Assembly: GCA_031279615.1 (NCBI GenBank)
Contig: JAITIE010000165.1
Coordinates: forward strand, 1-8,234
Reading direction: 5' to 3'
Source of the DNA: Candidatus Margulisiibacteriota bacterium
Lineage (GTDB): Bacteria; Margulisbacteria; Termititenacia; Termititenacales; Termititenacaceae
DNA: 8,234 nt
Position 1 is the first letter of the stretch; the number at the start of each line of letters is the position of its first letter. The position numbers were made by a program, and so were the translations under genes. This document shows, in pieces, positions 1-5,124 of this stretch. The notes below the pieces were generated by a model that saw nothing but the letters and a program-made list of their open reading frames with translations, did no database searches and was not told the DNA's origin.

Positions 1-438
1 GCCGATGCGGAATTATTGCTGGAGTTTATTCATGCTCTGGCGGAATACGAGCATTTGACCGTAACCTCTAATGCCGAAACTCTGCGGCAGGATGTTTTTC
101 TCGACAAGCGCGCCGAAGTGATCTTTGCGGAAATCGCGGGACAACCGGCGGGACTGGCTTTATTCTTTTTCACCTACTCGACATTTTCCGGACGCAAAGT
201 TATTTATCTGGAAGACATTTTTGTCAAAGACGCTTTTCGCGGACAGGGCATTGGCAAGGAATTACTGCGTTACATCGCGCGTTTGGCTGTAGAGCAAAAC
301 TGCGACCGGCTGGATTGGGCGGCACTGTCGTGGAACAAGTCCGCGCACGATTTTTATAAAAAGCTCGGCGCCGTGCCTTTGCAGGGCTGGGATAGATACC
401 TGCTGTACGGCGAGGCTTTGCGTAAACTGGCAGAATAA
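1..438 (+). CDS. SSAT-like GNAT-family N-acetyltransferase, 5' end outside the window
   Basis: Frame 1 is open from the first base, and the visible 145 residues begin ADAELLLEFIHALAEYE. That is a normal early GNAT segment, so the gene is cut by the window edge and the internal TTG at 16 is unlikely to be the start. GNAT enzymes move an acetyl group from acetyl-CoA to an amine. The acetyl-CoA pyrophosphate-binding motif RGQGIG lies near visible residues 80-85, after the strand YLEDIFVKDAF. The later LSWNKSAHDFYKKLGA segment is typical of the diamine or thialysine acetyltransferase (SSAT) branch. The true substrate, whether polyamine, thialysine or another amine, cannot be read from sequence. 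It is on the opposite strand from all other genes here and converges on the MNT/HEPN pair, so it is probably a separate transcription unit. The family is secure; the substrate is not. Confidence 0.9.
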   Translation, partial: ADAELLLEFIHALAEYEHLTVTSNAETLRQDVFLDKRAEVIFAEIAGQPAGLALFFFTYSTFSGRKVIYLEDIFVKDAFRGQGIGKELLRYIARLAVEQNCDRLDWAALSWNKSAHDFYKKLGAVPLQGWDRYLLYGEALRKLAE

Positions 439-518
439 TCATAATAAACAAGCGCGGCTGTCGCCTCGGCTGGCTCGGTGACCGCGTCTCAACAGGTCTA
501 ATTCCTGCATTTCGGGGG

Positions 519-538
519 AGTGTTCCACGTGGAACACT
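519..538. promoter_or_regulatory. parS: Candidate parS site (ParB-binding palindrome)
   Basis: Positions 521-536 read TGTTCCACGTGGAACA, a perfect dyad centred on CACGTG, and the symmetry extends two more bases on each side (519-538). Chromosomal parS sites have the form TGTTNCACGTGAAACA, and the fully symmetric GTTCCACGTGGAAC version is the known pseudomonad parS core. ParB binds such sites, spreads on DNA and loads SMC for chromosome segregation, usually near the replication origin. No parA, parB, gidA or gidB gene lies in the window, so the match rests on sequence alone. A different regulator that binds a CACGTG dyad, or a repeat that merely carries this palindrome, remains possible. Confidence 0.65.
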
Positions 539-545
539 ATCATTG

Positions 546-562
546 TGTATAAATTTTATACA
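546..562. repeat. AT-rich perfect palindrome
   Basis: The sequence TGTATAAA-T-TTTATACA has two 8-bp arms around one central base, eight bases after the parS-like dyad. It could be an operator or a small cruciform. Short GGGAG (516-520) and CTCCC (564-568) segments flank the two palindromes as a pair and could close them into one branched structure. No adjacent gene start explains it as a promoter operator. Confidence 0.6.
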
Positions 563-673
563 TCTCCCGTTAAACCACAGCTAAACACTACTCGTTTTGT
601 ATAATATTTCGTTAATTTTCGCTTGAAAGAATTGTTCAGCCGCATTGAGCATTGTTATTTTTTCCAAAACGCA

Positions 674-724
674 GGCGCGCTGTCCGGCGCGAGAGGGTAA
701 ATTAAACCGTCTAAACAGCGCGCC
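674..724. repeat. Repeat unit R1 with GC-rich hairpin
   Basis: GGCGCGCTGT (674-683) pairs perfectly with ACAGCGCGCC (715-724) around a 31-base loop. The loop contains the core GAGAGGGTAAATTAAACCGT (691-710), a near copy (18 of 20 identical) of the core in R2 and in the inverted repeat. A T-rich tract (732-741) follows on the plus strand. A plus-strand terminator for the GNAT gene is therefore possible, but the long loop makes that weak. Confidence 0.6.
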
Positions 725-744
725 TTGCATTTTCATTTTTACAG

Positions 745-785
745 CTCTCGCTGTCTGGCCGTCGAGAGTGTAAATTAAACTGTGT
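745..785. repeat. Repeat unit R2 with short hairpin
   Basis: CTCTCG (745-750) pairs with CGAGAG (763-768) around a 12-base loop. It is followed by the core GTAAATTAAACTGTGT, whose first part is also in R1. Upstream of the core both units carry CGCTGTCYGG (678-687 in R1, 749-758 in R2) with a two-base length difference. R2 therefore looks like a diverged direct repeat of R1, about 73 bases away. Its 3' part is the left arm of the inverted repeat at 764-940. Confidence 0.6.
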
Positions 786-940
786 GCCTGCTTTGTTTAG
801 TCCGTTTTATTTTTTTAGCATCCAATTGCGGCGCCATTAGATTTAGCTTGTCTAGACCGAAAAAATCCTCGCCGCAATTGGATACGCTGCCTTGTGAGGG
901 ATATGGAATGCGTTGTTTACACAGTTTAATTTACACTCTC
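764..940. repeat. Nested inverted repeat with 22-bp perfect ends, MITE-like
   Basis: The left arm at 764-785 (GAGAGTGTAAATTAAACTGT, then GT) is the exact reverse complement of 919-940. The enclosed 133 bases contain a second perfect 14-bp inverted repeat (820-833 with 870-883). The whole is 177 bp with no coding capacity, which resembles a miniature inverted-repeat element or a structured RNA/DNA element. No target-site duplication is obvious: the outside bases are GTC on the left and TAA on the right. The right arm encodes the last residues and the stop codon of the truncated HEPN frame, so its arrival probably broke that gene. Mobility is an inference. Confidence 0.6.
820..883. repeat. Inner 14-bp inverted repeat
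   Basis: ATCCAATTGCGGCG (820-833) is perfectly complementary to CGCCGCAATTGGAT (870-883) around a 36-base loop, which contains the small palindrome GTCTAGAC (850-857). The stem lies off-centre inside the 22-bp inverted repeat. The run of T residues lies 5' of the hairpin on the plus strand, which is the wrong side for an intrinsic terminator in either direction. Confidence 0.65.
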
Positions 941-1096
941 TAAAATATAGGCTTTTAATATTTTTTCAATACTCTGCTGGCAAAGGAAACAAGCAATCTC
1001 TAACGGAATAGGTTTAAATAAATCGCCCATTTTTCTGGCTGTATCATAATCAGTTTGGGCAAAACGGATCCATTCGCTAATGTCCAGATTGTTCAT
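926..1096 (-). pseudogene. Truncated HEPN-domain toxin (HepT-like)
   Basis: From the ATG at 1096 the frame gives 56 residues beginning MNNLDISEWIRFAQTDYDTA and including FLCQQSIEKILKAYILE. This is the N-terminal half of a HEPN domain (Q-x-x-E-K-x-L-K-A signature). HEPN toxins of MNT-HEPN systems usually run about 110-140 residues, and their RNase motif R-x(4-6)-H lies in the later part, which is absent. The frame ends with codons for Glu-Ser-Val-Asn and TAA that come from the right arm of the inverted repeat. No HEPN continuation was found on the far side of the repeat. The start overlaps the end of the MNT gene by 20 bases, as expected for a coupled toxin-antitoxin pair. A G-rich SD-like stretch (1103-1112) precedes this ATG; an ATG at 1114 is possible but adds six residues unlike the family. 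Toxin activity is very unlikely. Confidence 0.8.
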
Positions 1097-1412
1097 ATAA
1101 AACCACCCCCTCATTTTTGATTAAATGAGCAAAGGAAGTGGCACGCTCGGCGTCTTTCTCAAAACGTGTTTGCTCAAAAGTTAACAAATCGAGTGGATGT
1201 TTCTGCACGCCGTATAATTTTTTGCGCAATTCGATGGCAATCTCCAGCGGACGCCGTTCAGATCTCACGGTCAAAGCACATAAATCAATATCGCTGTCCG
1301 GCGTTTCTTCTCCGCGCGCTAATGAACCAAAAAGAAACACTTTAGAGACTAACCCGCTGGCCGAAAATATTTTAATAATTGCGTCCAATTCGTCCTTTAT
1401 CTGTTCCGGCAT
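1077..1412 (-). CDS. Minimal nucleotidyltransferase antitoxin (MNT, MntA-like)
   Basis: This 111-residue protein has the pol-beta superfamily signature FGSLARGEETPDSDIDL. The GS is at residues 29-30, followed after ten residues by D41-x-D43, the metal-binding aspartates, and D75 in HPLDLL fits the third carboxylate. MNT proteins of this type neutralise HEPN RNase toxins; studied examples transfer AMP from ATP to a tyrosine near the toxin active site. The gene appears intact and has a good ribosome site. It overlaps the HEPN gene downstream, but that partner is truncated, so this looks like an orphan antitoxin unless it acts on a HEPN protein elsewhere. It lies 30 bases after glf on the same strand and may share its transcript. 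The family assignment is firm and the present-day role is inferred. Confidence 0.88.
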   Translation of the reverse strand: MPEQIKDELDAIIKIFSASGLVSKVFLFGSLARGEETPDSDIDLCALTVRSERRPLEIAIELRKKLYGVQKHPLDLLTFEQTRFEKDAERATSFAHLIKNEGVVLYEQSGH

Positions 1413-1420
1413 TTATTACG

Positions 1421-1426
1421 CTCCTT
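1421..1426 (-). promoter_or_regulatory. Ribosome binding site of the MNT gene
   Basis: The minus strand reads AAGGAG followed by eight bases and the ATG at 1412. This is close to the ideal Shine-Dalgarno arrangement and fixes the start. Confidence 0.8.
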
Positions 1427-1442
1427 TTTCTTGCCAAAAATA

Positions 1443-2540
1443 TTATACCACGCCAATCTCCAGCGCCCGCTCGATCACTTTGTCCATATCATAATATTTG
1501 TACTCCGCCAGACGCCCGCCGAAAATCACCCGTTTTTCCCGACGCGCCAACTCGGCGTACTTGTTGTAAAGCGCGGTGTTCTTGGCGTCGTTGATCGGAT
1601 AAAAAGGCTCGGCTCCCTCCCGCCATTCCGCCGGATATTCTCTGCTGATGACAGTCTGCGGCTGCGCGCCAAATTCAAAATGTTTGTGTTCGATAATCCG
1701 CGTGTACGGCACGGCGGCGTCTGTGTAATTAATCAGCGCGCTGCCCTGATAGTTGTCACAGTCAAGGGTTTCCGTCTCCCAGCGCAGCGAGCGATATTCC
1801 AGTTTGCCAAATTCGTAATTGTAATAACGGTCTATCTCGCCGGTGTACACGATTTTGTCCGCTAGATTTTCCCAGCAGGGACGGTCGGCAAAAAAATCAC
1901 AGCTGGTTTTAGTTTGCGCGCCGTCCAGCAGCGCGTTTATAAGTTTGTTGTAGCCGCCAACCGGAATGCCCTGATAGCGGTCATTGAAATAATTATTGTC
2001 AAAAGTAAAACGCACCGGCAAACGCTTGATAATAAAAGCCGGTAGTTCCGCGCATTTTCTACCCCATTGTTTTTCGGTGTAGCCTTTGATCAAAATCTCG
2101 TAAATATCCTGACCGACCAGCGCGACAGCCTGCTCCTCCAGATTTTGCGGCTCTTTAGCCGCGCGGAGTGTTTGCTCCGCAATTTTTTGCCGGGCTTCCC
2201 GCGGCGTGGTCACGCCCCACAGCGCGTAAAAAGTATGCATATTAAACGGCAGACTGTACAGTTTGCCGCGGTAATTGGCCAGCGGCATATTGATAAAATT
2301 ATTAAACTCGACCAAAGCCGCGGCAAAATCCCAAACTTTTTTATTGCTCGTATGAAAAATATGCGGACCGTATTTATGGACATTGATGCCCGCAATATTG
2401 GCGCAAAAAATATTGCCACCCAACTGCGCGCGCCTATCTATGACCAGAACTCTTTTGCCGGCTTGTCTGGCTCGAAAAGCAAACACCGCGCCGAAAAGAC
2501 CAGACCCGACGATCAGATAATCATATTTTTTAGCCGGCAT
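1443..2540 (-). CDS. glf: UDP-galactopyranose mutase
   Basis: This flavoenzyme interconverts UDP-galactopyranose and UDP-galactofuranose, the donor for galactofuranose in surface glycans, in the cytoplasm. The 365 residues match the family's usual length of about 365-385. The FAD-binding Rossmann motif GSGLFG is at 12-17, with the ribose-binding acid D35 and GGN at 41-43. The family hallmarks YGPHIFHT (57-64), KGYTEKQWG (152-160), R173 before FDNNYFNDRYQGIP, and a C-terminal GGRLAEYKYYDMD segment are all present. It therefore looks complete and active. The ATG at 2540 follows AAAGG at a seven-base spacing. It lies 51 bases after the DUF4143 ATPase stop on the same strand, separated by that gene from the other polysaccharide genes. 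It implies a galactofuranose-containing polymer, although no transferase here can be shown to use that sugar. Confidence 0.96.
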   Translation of the reverse strand: MPAKKYDYLIVGSGLFGAVFAFRARQAGKRVLVIDRRAQLGGNIFCANIAGINVHKYGPHIFHTSNKKVWDFAAALVEFNNFINMPLANYRGKLYSLPFNMHTFYALWGVTTPREARQKIAEQTLRAAKEPQNLEEQAVALVGQDIYEILIKGYTEKQWGRKCAELPAFIIKRLPVRFTFDNNYFNDRYQGIPVGGYNKLINALLDGAQTKTSCDFFADRPCWENLADKIVYTGEIDRYYNYEFGKLEYRSLRWETETLDCDNYQGSALINYTDAAVPYTRIIEHKHFEFGAQPQTVISREYPAEWREGAEPFYPINDAKNTALYNKYAELARREKRVIFGGRLAEYKYYDMDKVIERALEIGVV

Positions 2541-2591
2541 AATCCCGCCTTTCTTTAACGGCTATTTAATTTACAGCACATTTTATTCATT

Positions 2592-3800
2592 TCAAATATC
2601 CCAAATCGAGATAGCCTTGACATCTTTACCGAGCGGCTGAATTTTATTTGTCAGGCAAATTAGCGCGCCGAAGCCGATTTTTTCTATTTTGGCAAAAGTT
2701 TGAAAAGCTTTCACATCGCTGCTTCTAGGCGTTGCGGTTTTTTTTATTTCTATAGGGAAAAACAAACCATCTTGTTCGATCAATAAATCGATCTCATTTT
2801 GATTACTGTCCCGAAAATAATAAAGCGTTGGGCGAGCGCCTTGATGATAGTAAGATTTCAATATTTCCGAGACCACAAATGTTTCAAAAAAAGCGCCAGC
2901 TGACGCGCCGGTTTCCAAAGCTCGTGGCGTATTCCAACCGGCCAGATGAGCGGCCAGCCCGGTGTCCAGAAAATACAGTTTTGGCGTTTTAGTGAAACGT
3001 TTGGTAATATTTCTAAAATAGGGCTGTAATAAATAAATTAAACCGGCTGTTTCCAGAATAGAAAGCCAGTTTTTAGCCGTATTGGGAACAATACCCACAT
3101 CTCTAGCTATATCGGTTAAACGCAGTTCTTGTCCCGTACGGGCGGCAACAACTTTTAGGAATTTCACAAATGCCGCTTCGCTGCCTACATTCAGCAACTG
3201 ACGCACATCACGTTCTATATAAGTCTGCACATAAGAATCATAAAAAGTGGCCAGTTCGTCCGGAGTTTTGAGCGCAACAGCCCGGGGAAAACTGCCTTGC
3301 CAGATAATCCGAAAAGTATGGGCTACATTCCTTCTTTTAAGTTTCGCCGGTGGATTTAAGGTTGGCAAATATTTTTTGCTTTGTAAACCTTTGCCCTCGC
3401 GCTCATAAATAGAGAAACCGAGCAAACGCACAATCGCCACCCGTCCGGCCAAACTTTCCGAAACGTTTTTCATCATACTGAATTGCTGTGAACCGGTCAG
3501 CCAGACCTGCCCGTATTTGTCCGTGTCATCCACCAGCATTTTTATATATTTAAATAATCTTGGCTCGTATTGCACCTCATCAATGAAGACAGGCGGACTA
3601 TAAGTTTGTAAAAAACCTTCTGGATCTTCCGTGGCTTTTAACAAGGCTTCCGGATTGTCTAGAGAGACATAGTTGCGCCGCCGGGCGGTGTTTTGCAACA
3701 GAGTAGTTTTGCCTACCTGCCGCGGTCCGGTAACCAGCAGTACTTTAAAGTTTTTAGAACTGCGCAAAATTTTGGCCTGTAAGGTGCGTTTGTTGTACAT
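2592..3800 (-). CDS. AAA-type ATP-binding protein with DUF4143 domain
   Basis: From the ATG at 3800 the protein has 402 residues and opens MYNKRTLQAKIL, the usual beginning of this family. Walker A GPRQVGKT is at 25-32, Walker B is FIDEVQ around 72-77, and WLTGSQQF follows as the sensor-like strand. The C-terminal DUF4143 part carries NEIDLLIE and IEIKK, giving D338, E351 and K353, a PD-(D/E)XK-like arrangement. Such proteins are widespread, often multicopy, and of unknown function; a nuclease or defence role is only inferred. An ATG at 3842 would add 14 residues, but those lie in a hairpin and across a promoter, so I reject it. The gene looks more AT-rich than glf (23 of 60 G+C at 2701-2760 against 38 of 60 at 1501-1560). 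With its own promoter this suggests an insertion into the glycan cluster. Confidence 0.88.
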   Translation of the reverse strand: MYNKRTLQAKILRSSKNFKVLLVTGPRQVGKTTLLQNTARRRNYVSLDNPEALLKATEDPEGFLQTYSPPVFIDEVQYEPRLFKYIKMLVDDTDKYGQVWLTGSQQFSMMKNVSESLAGRVAIVRLLGFSIYEREGKGLQSKKYLPTLNPPAKLKRRNVAHTFRIIWQGSFPRAVALKTPDELATFYDSYVQTYIERDVRQLLNVGSEAAFVKFLKVVAARTGQELRLTDIARDVGIVPNTAKNWLSILETAGLIYLLQPYFRNITKRFTKTPKLYFLDTGLAAHLAGWNTPRALETGASAGAFFETFVVSEILKSYYHQGARPTLYYFRDSNQNEIDLLIEQDGLFFPIEIKKTATPRSSDVKAFQTFAKIEKIGFGALICLTNKIQPLGKDVKAISIWDI

Positions 3801-3806
3801 GAATTG

Positions 3807-3835
3807 ATTATAACCGTGAAAACCAAATATGTAAA
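3807..3835 (-). promoter_or_regulatory. Sigma70-type promoter of the DUF4143 ATPase, apparently leaderless
   Basis: On the minus strand a -35 box TTTACA (3830-3835) is followed by a 17-base spacer and a perfect -10 box TATAAT (3807-3812). Only six bases then precede the ATG at 3800. A normal start point would fall at or next to this ATG, so the transcript would have little or no leader. No Shine-Dalgarno sequence is visible before the ATG, which agrees. The -35 box lies inside the left arm of the hairpin at 3827-3863. Confidence 0.7.
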
Positions 3836-3863
3836 TTTGCAATGCTATTGCAAATTTACATAT
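3827..3863. repeat. 17-bp perfect inverted repeat at the flippase/ATPase junction
   Basis: The arms 3827-3843 (ATATGTAAATTTGCAAT) and 3847-3863 are exact reverse complements around the 3-base loop GCT. The right arm contains the last codon and TAA stop of the flippase; the left arm contains the -35 box of the ATPase promoter. As RNA from the flippase transcript it would form a long hairpin followed by a weak U-rich tract (TTGGTTTT), so it may terminate or stabilise that message. The stem is AT-rich, unlike a classic terminator. A regulator-binding site or an insertion footprint are alternatives. Confidence 0.75.
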
Positions 3864-5124
3864 GCGCGCGCCGGGTCACCAGCAGCCAAAGCCCAGCCAA
3901 CCTGATATAAGCGACGATGACCGTCGCCAGCACTAGACCGGCCAGACCCAGTTTCCAGCGGAACAAGAACAAATAATTGGCGGCGATATTCAGCAAGATA
4001 TTCAAGATGGAAAGCCCGAATAAACCGCCAAAAATTTTTTTCACGATAAGCACGTTATTAAAAAAGCTGTTCAAATAAAAAGCCGGCAGAGCCAGCGCGT
4101 AATAGCGCACCGCCGTCGCCGTGTAGGTCAAGTCTGCGCCGCCAAAAAGTCCGTAGCCTAAAATCAGCCCGACCAAAATGTCCGGTATCAGGAATAAAAT
4201 CAAAGCGTAAGGCGCGCTGATCGCTAGAGCAATAGCGATAAATTTATTTAAAGTCTGCCAGTTGGTTTTCTCGGAAATAGCGGTAAAAAACATGTTATTT
4301 AAATTGATTATCCCCTGCGGCAGCTGGCTGATCAAAGCGCCGTAGACCAGCGCGCTGATCGCTTTTTCCGGCAGATAAGAGGCAAAGGCTTTGTCTATCA
4401 CCGCGTACAATGAAGCGGCGGCGCCCAGCGCGGCAAAAATTAAAAACTGTCCCAGCAAATTTTTGAATCGTTTATCCAGCCGAAAATCCAGCCGCAAGTG
4501 GCGGAAAACAAAACACAACTGCCAGAGCACGGCTAAAATCAGAGAAATCAGTAATGACCAGGGCAAAACCCAAATCGTTTTATAGAGCAAGAGTCCGGCT
4601 GTAATCAAGACAAATTGTGAAAAGGAATTCAGAAAATCAGCGGCGGTTTGAACAGTAAACAATCTCTGCGAGCGCAATACCGTGCCAAAGTAAGCGGACA
4701 GAAAATTTAAGATTATGAGCGGAAATAAAATCCATAAAATCGCCGAAAAAACTGGCCTGACTTCACGTAAAAATGACATAGAAACAATCGGCAGGATAAT
4801 TATGGCAATAAAGGTTATGGCCGCGCAAATTAACAAATTAAACCCTAAAAGCTGAGCCGCAGACCTGGCAAAAGCCTGCTTATTTTTTTGTCCGGCTTTA
4901 GTCAGCCACGGAATGCCCACTGAATACATCGTGCCGGAGAAAATACTGAAGATGCCGATGACGCCGATCGCAAAAAAATAGGCGTCCGTCTGATAATTGA
5001 AGCCCAGCAGCGCGGCAATGGCAATATTTTTTAAATAACCGGCACAGCGCGCCACAAAATTTAAGACCGACGTGGTAAACAGGGCTTTTTTTATCGCTTC
5101 CGGTTTAGCAAGGTTATTCGTCAT
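3856..5124 (-). CDS. Polysaccharide flippase of the MOP superfamily (Wzx/MurJ-like)
   Basis: This 422-residue inner-membrane protein is almost entirely hydrophobic segments with short charged loops, and I estimate about 12 membrane helices. The N-terminal region FVARCAGYLKNIAIAALLGF followed by TDAYFFA resembles the R-x-x-G and DAF segments of MurJ/MviN proteins. The length is nearer to Wzx than to MurJ (about 510). Such proteins carry undecaprenyl-pyrophosphate-linked glycans across the inner membrane. Here the substrate is probably the repeat unit made by the neighbouring glycosyltransferase. The ATG at 5124 overlaps the end of that gene by 11 bases (ATGACGAATAA), which suggests translational coupling; only a weak SD-like GGAAA lies upstream. 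An ATG at 5163 would add 13 polar residues inside the upstream gene and is less likely. The 3' end lies in a hairpin. Confidence 0.88.
   Translation of the reverse strand: MTNNLAKPEAIKKALFTTSVLNFVARCAGYLKNIAIAALLGFNYQTDAYFFAIGVIGIFSIFSGTMYSVGIPWLTKAGQKNKQAFARSAAQLLGFNLLICAAITFIAIIILPIVSMSFLREVRPVFSAILWILFPLIILNFLSAYFGTVLRSQRLFTVQTAADFLNSFSQFVLITAGLLLYKTIWVLPWSLLISLILAVLWQLCFVFRHLRLDFRLDKRFKNLLGQFLIFAALGAAASLYAVIDKAFASYLPEKAISALVYGALISQLPQGIINLNNMFFTAISEKTNWQTLNKFIAIALAISAPYALILFLIPDILVGLILGYGLFGGADLTYTATAVRYYALALPAFYLNSFFNNVLIVKKIFGGLFGLSILNILLNIAANYLFLFRWKLGLAGLVLATVIVAYIRLAGLWLLVTRRAHM

Larger units (their letters stand above)
439..925. other. Convergent intergenic region rich in palindromes and repeats
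   Basis: About 490 bases separate the GNAT stop from the end of the truncated HEPN frame, and I see no convincing gene here. The stretch holds a parS-like palindrome (519-538), an AT-rich palindrome (546-562), two loosely similar repeat units with hairpins (674-724 and 745-785), and most of a nested inverted repeat (764-940). No tRNA-like T-loop and no CRISPR pattern was seen. A minus-strand frame at 581-736 (51 codons) is open, but it resembles no family I know and runs through the hairpins. The density of inverted repeats suggests mobile, structured or protein-binding DNA. Confidence 0.7.

Noticed and set aside
452..486. GC-rich hairpin after the GNAT gene as its terminator
   Set aside because: CGCGG (453-457) pairs with CCGCG (482-486), but the interior does not pair well and no U tract follows.
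581..736. Minus-strand open frame of 51 codons (starting MKMQGALFRRFNLP) through the repeat region
   Set aside because: It is short, has no clear ribosome site, resembles no family I know, and its codons overlap the R1 hairpin; the open frame is better explained by repeat sequence.
820..883. Intrinsic terminator from the 14-bp stem
   Set aside because: The poly-T run lies 5' of the stem on the plus strand and the 36-base loop is too large; no U tract follows the hairpin in either direction.
439..925. Possible CRISPR array or integron attC site
   Set aside because: Only two direct copies and one inverted copy of the core exist, without regular spacers, and the attC core sites were not found.
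2565..2575. 11-base match TTTAATTTACA to the repeat arm, upstream of glf
   Set aside because: It is short and AT-rich, lacks the GAGAG and CTGTGT parts of the repeat, and is likely chance.
3801..3842. Fourteen-residue N-terminal extension of the DUF4143 ATPase from the ATG at 3842
   Set aside because: The extension is encoded by half of the hairpin and the promoter elements, has no ribosome site, and lies before the normal family start.
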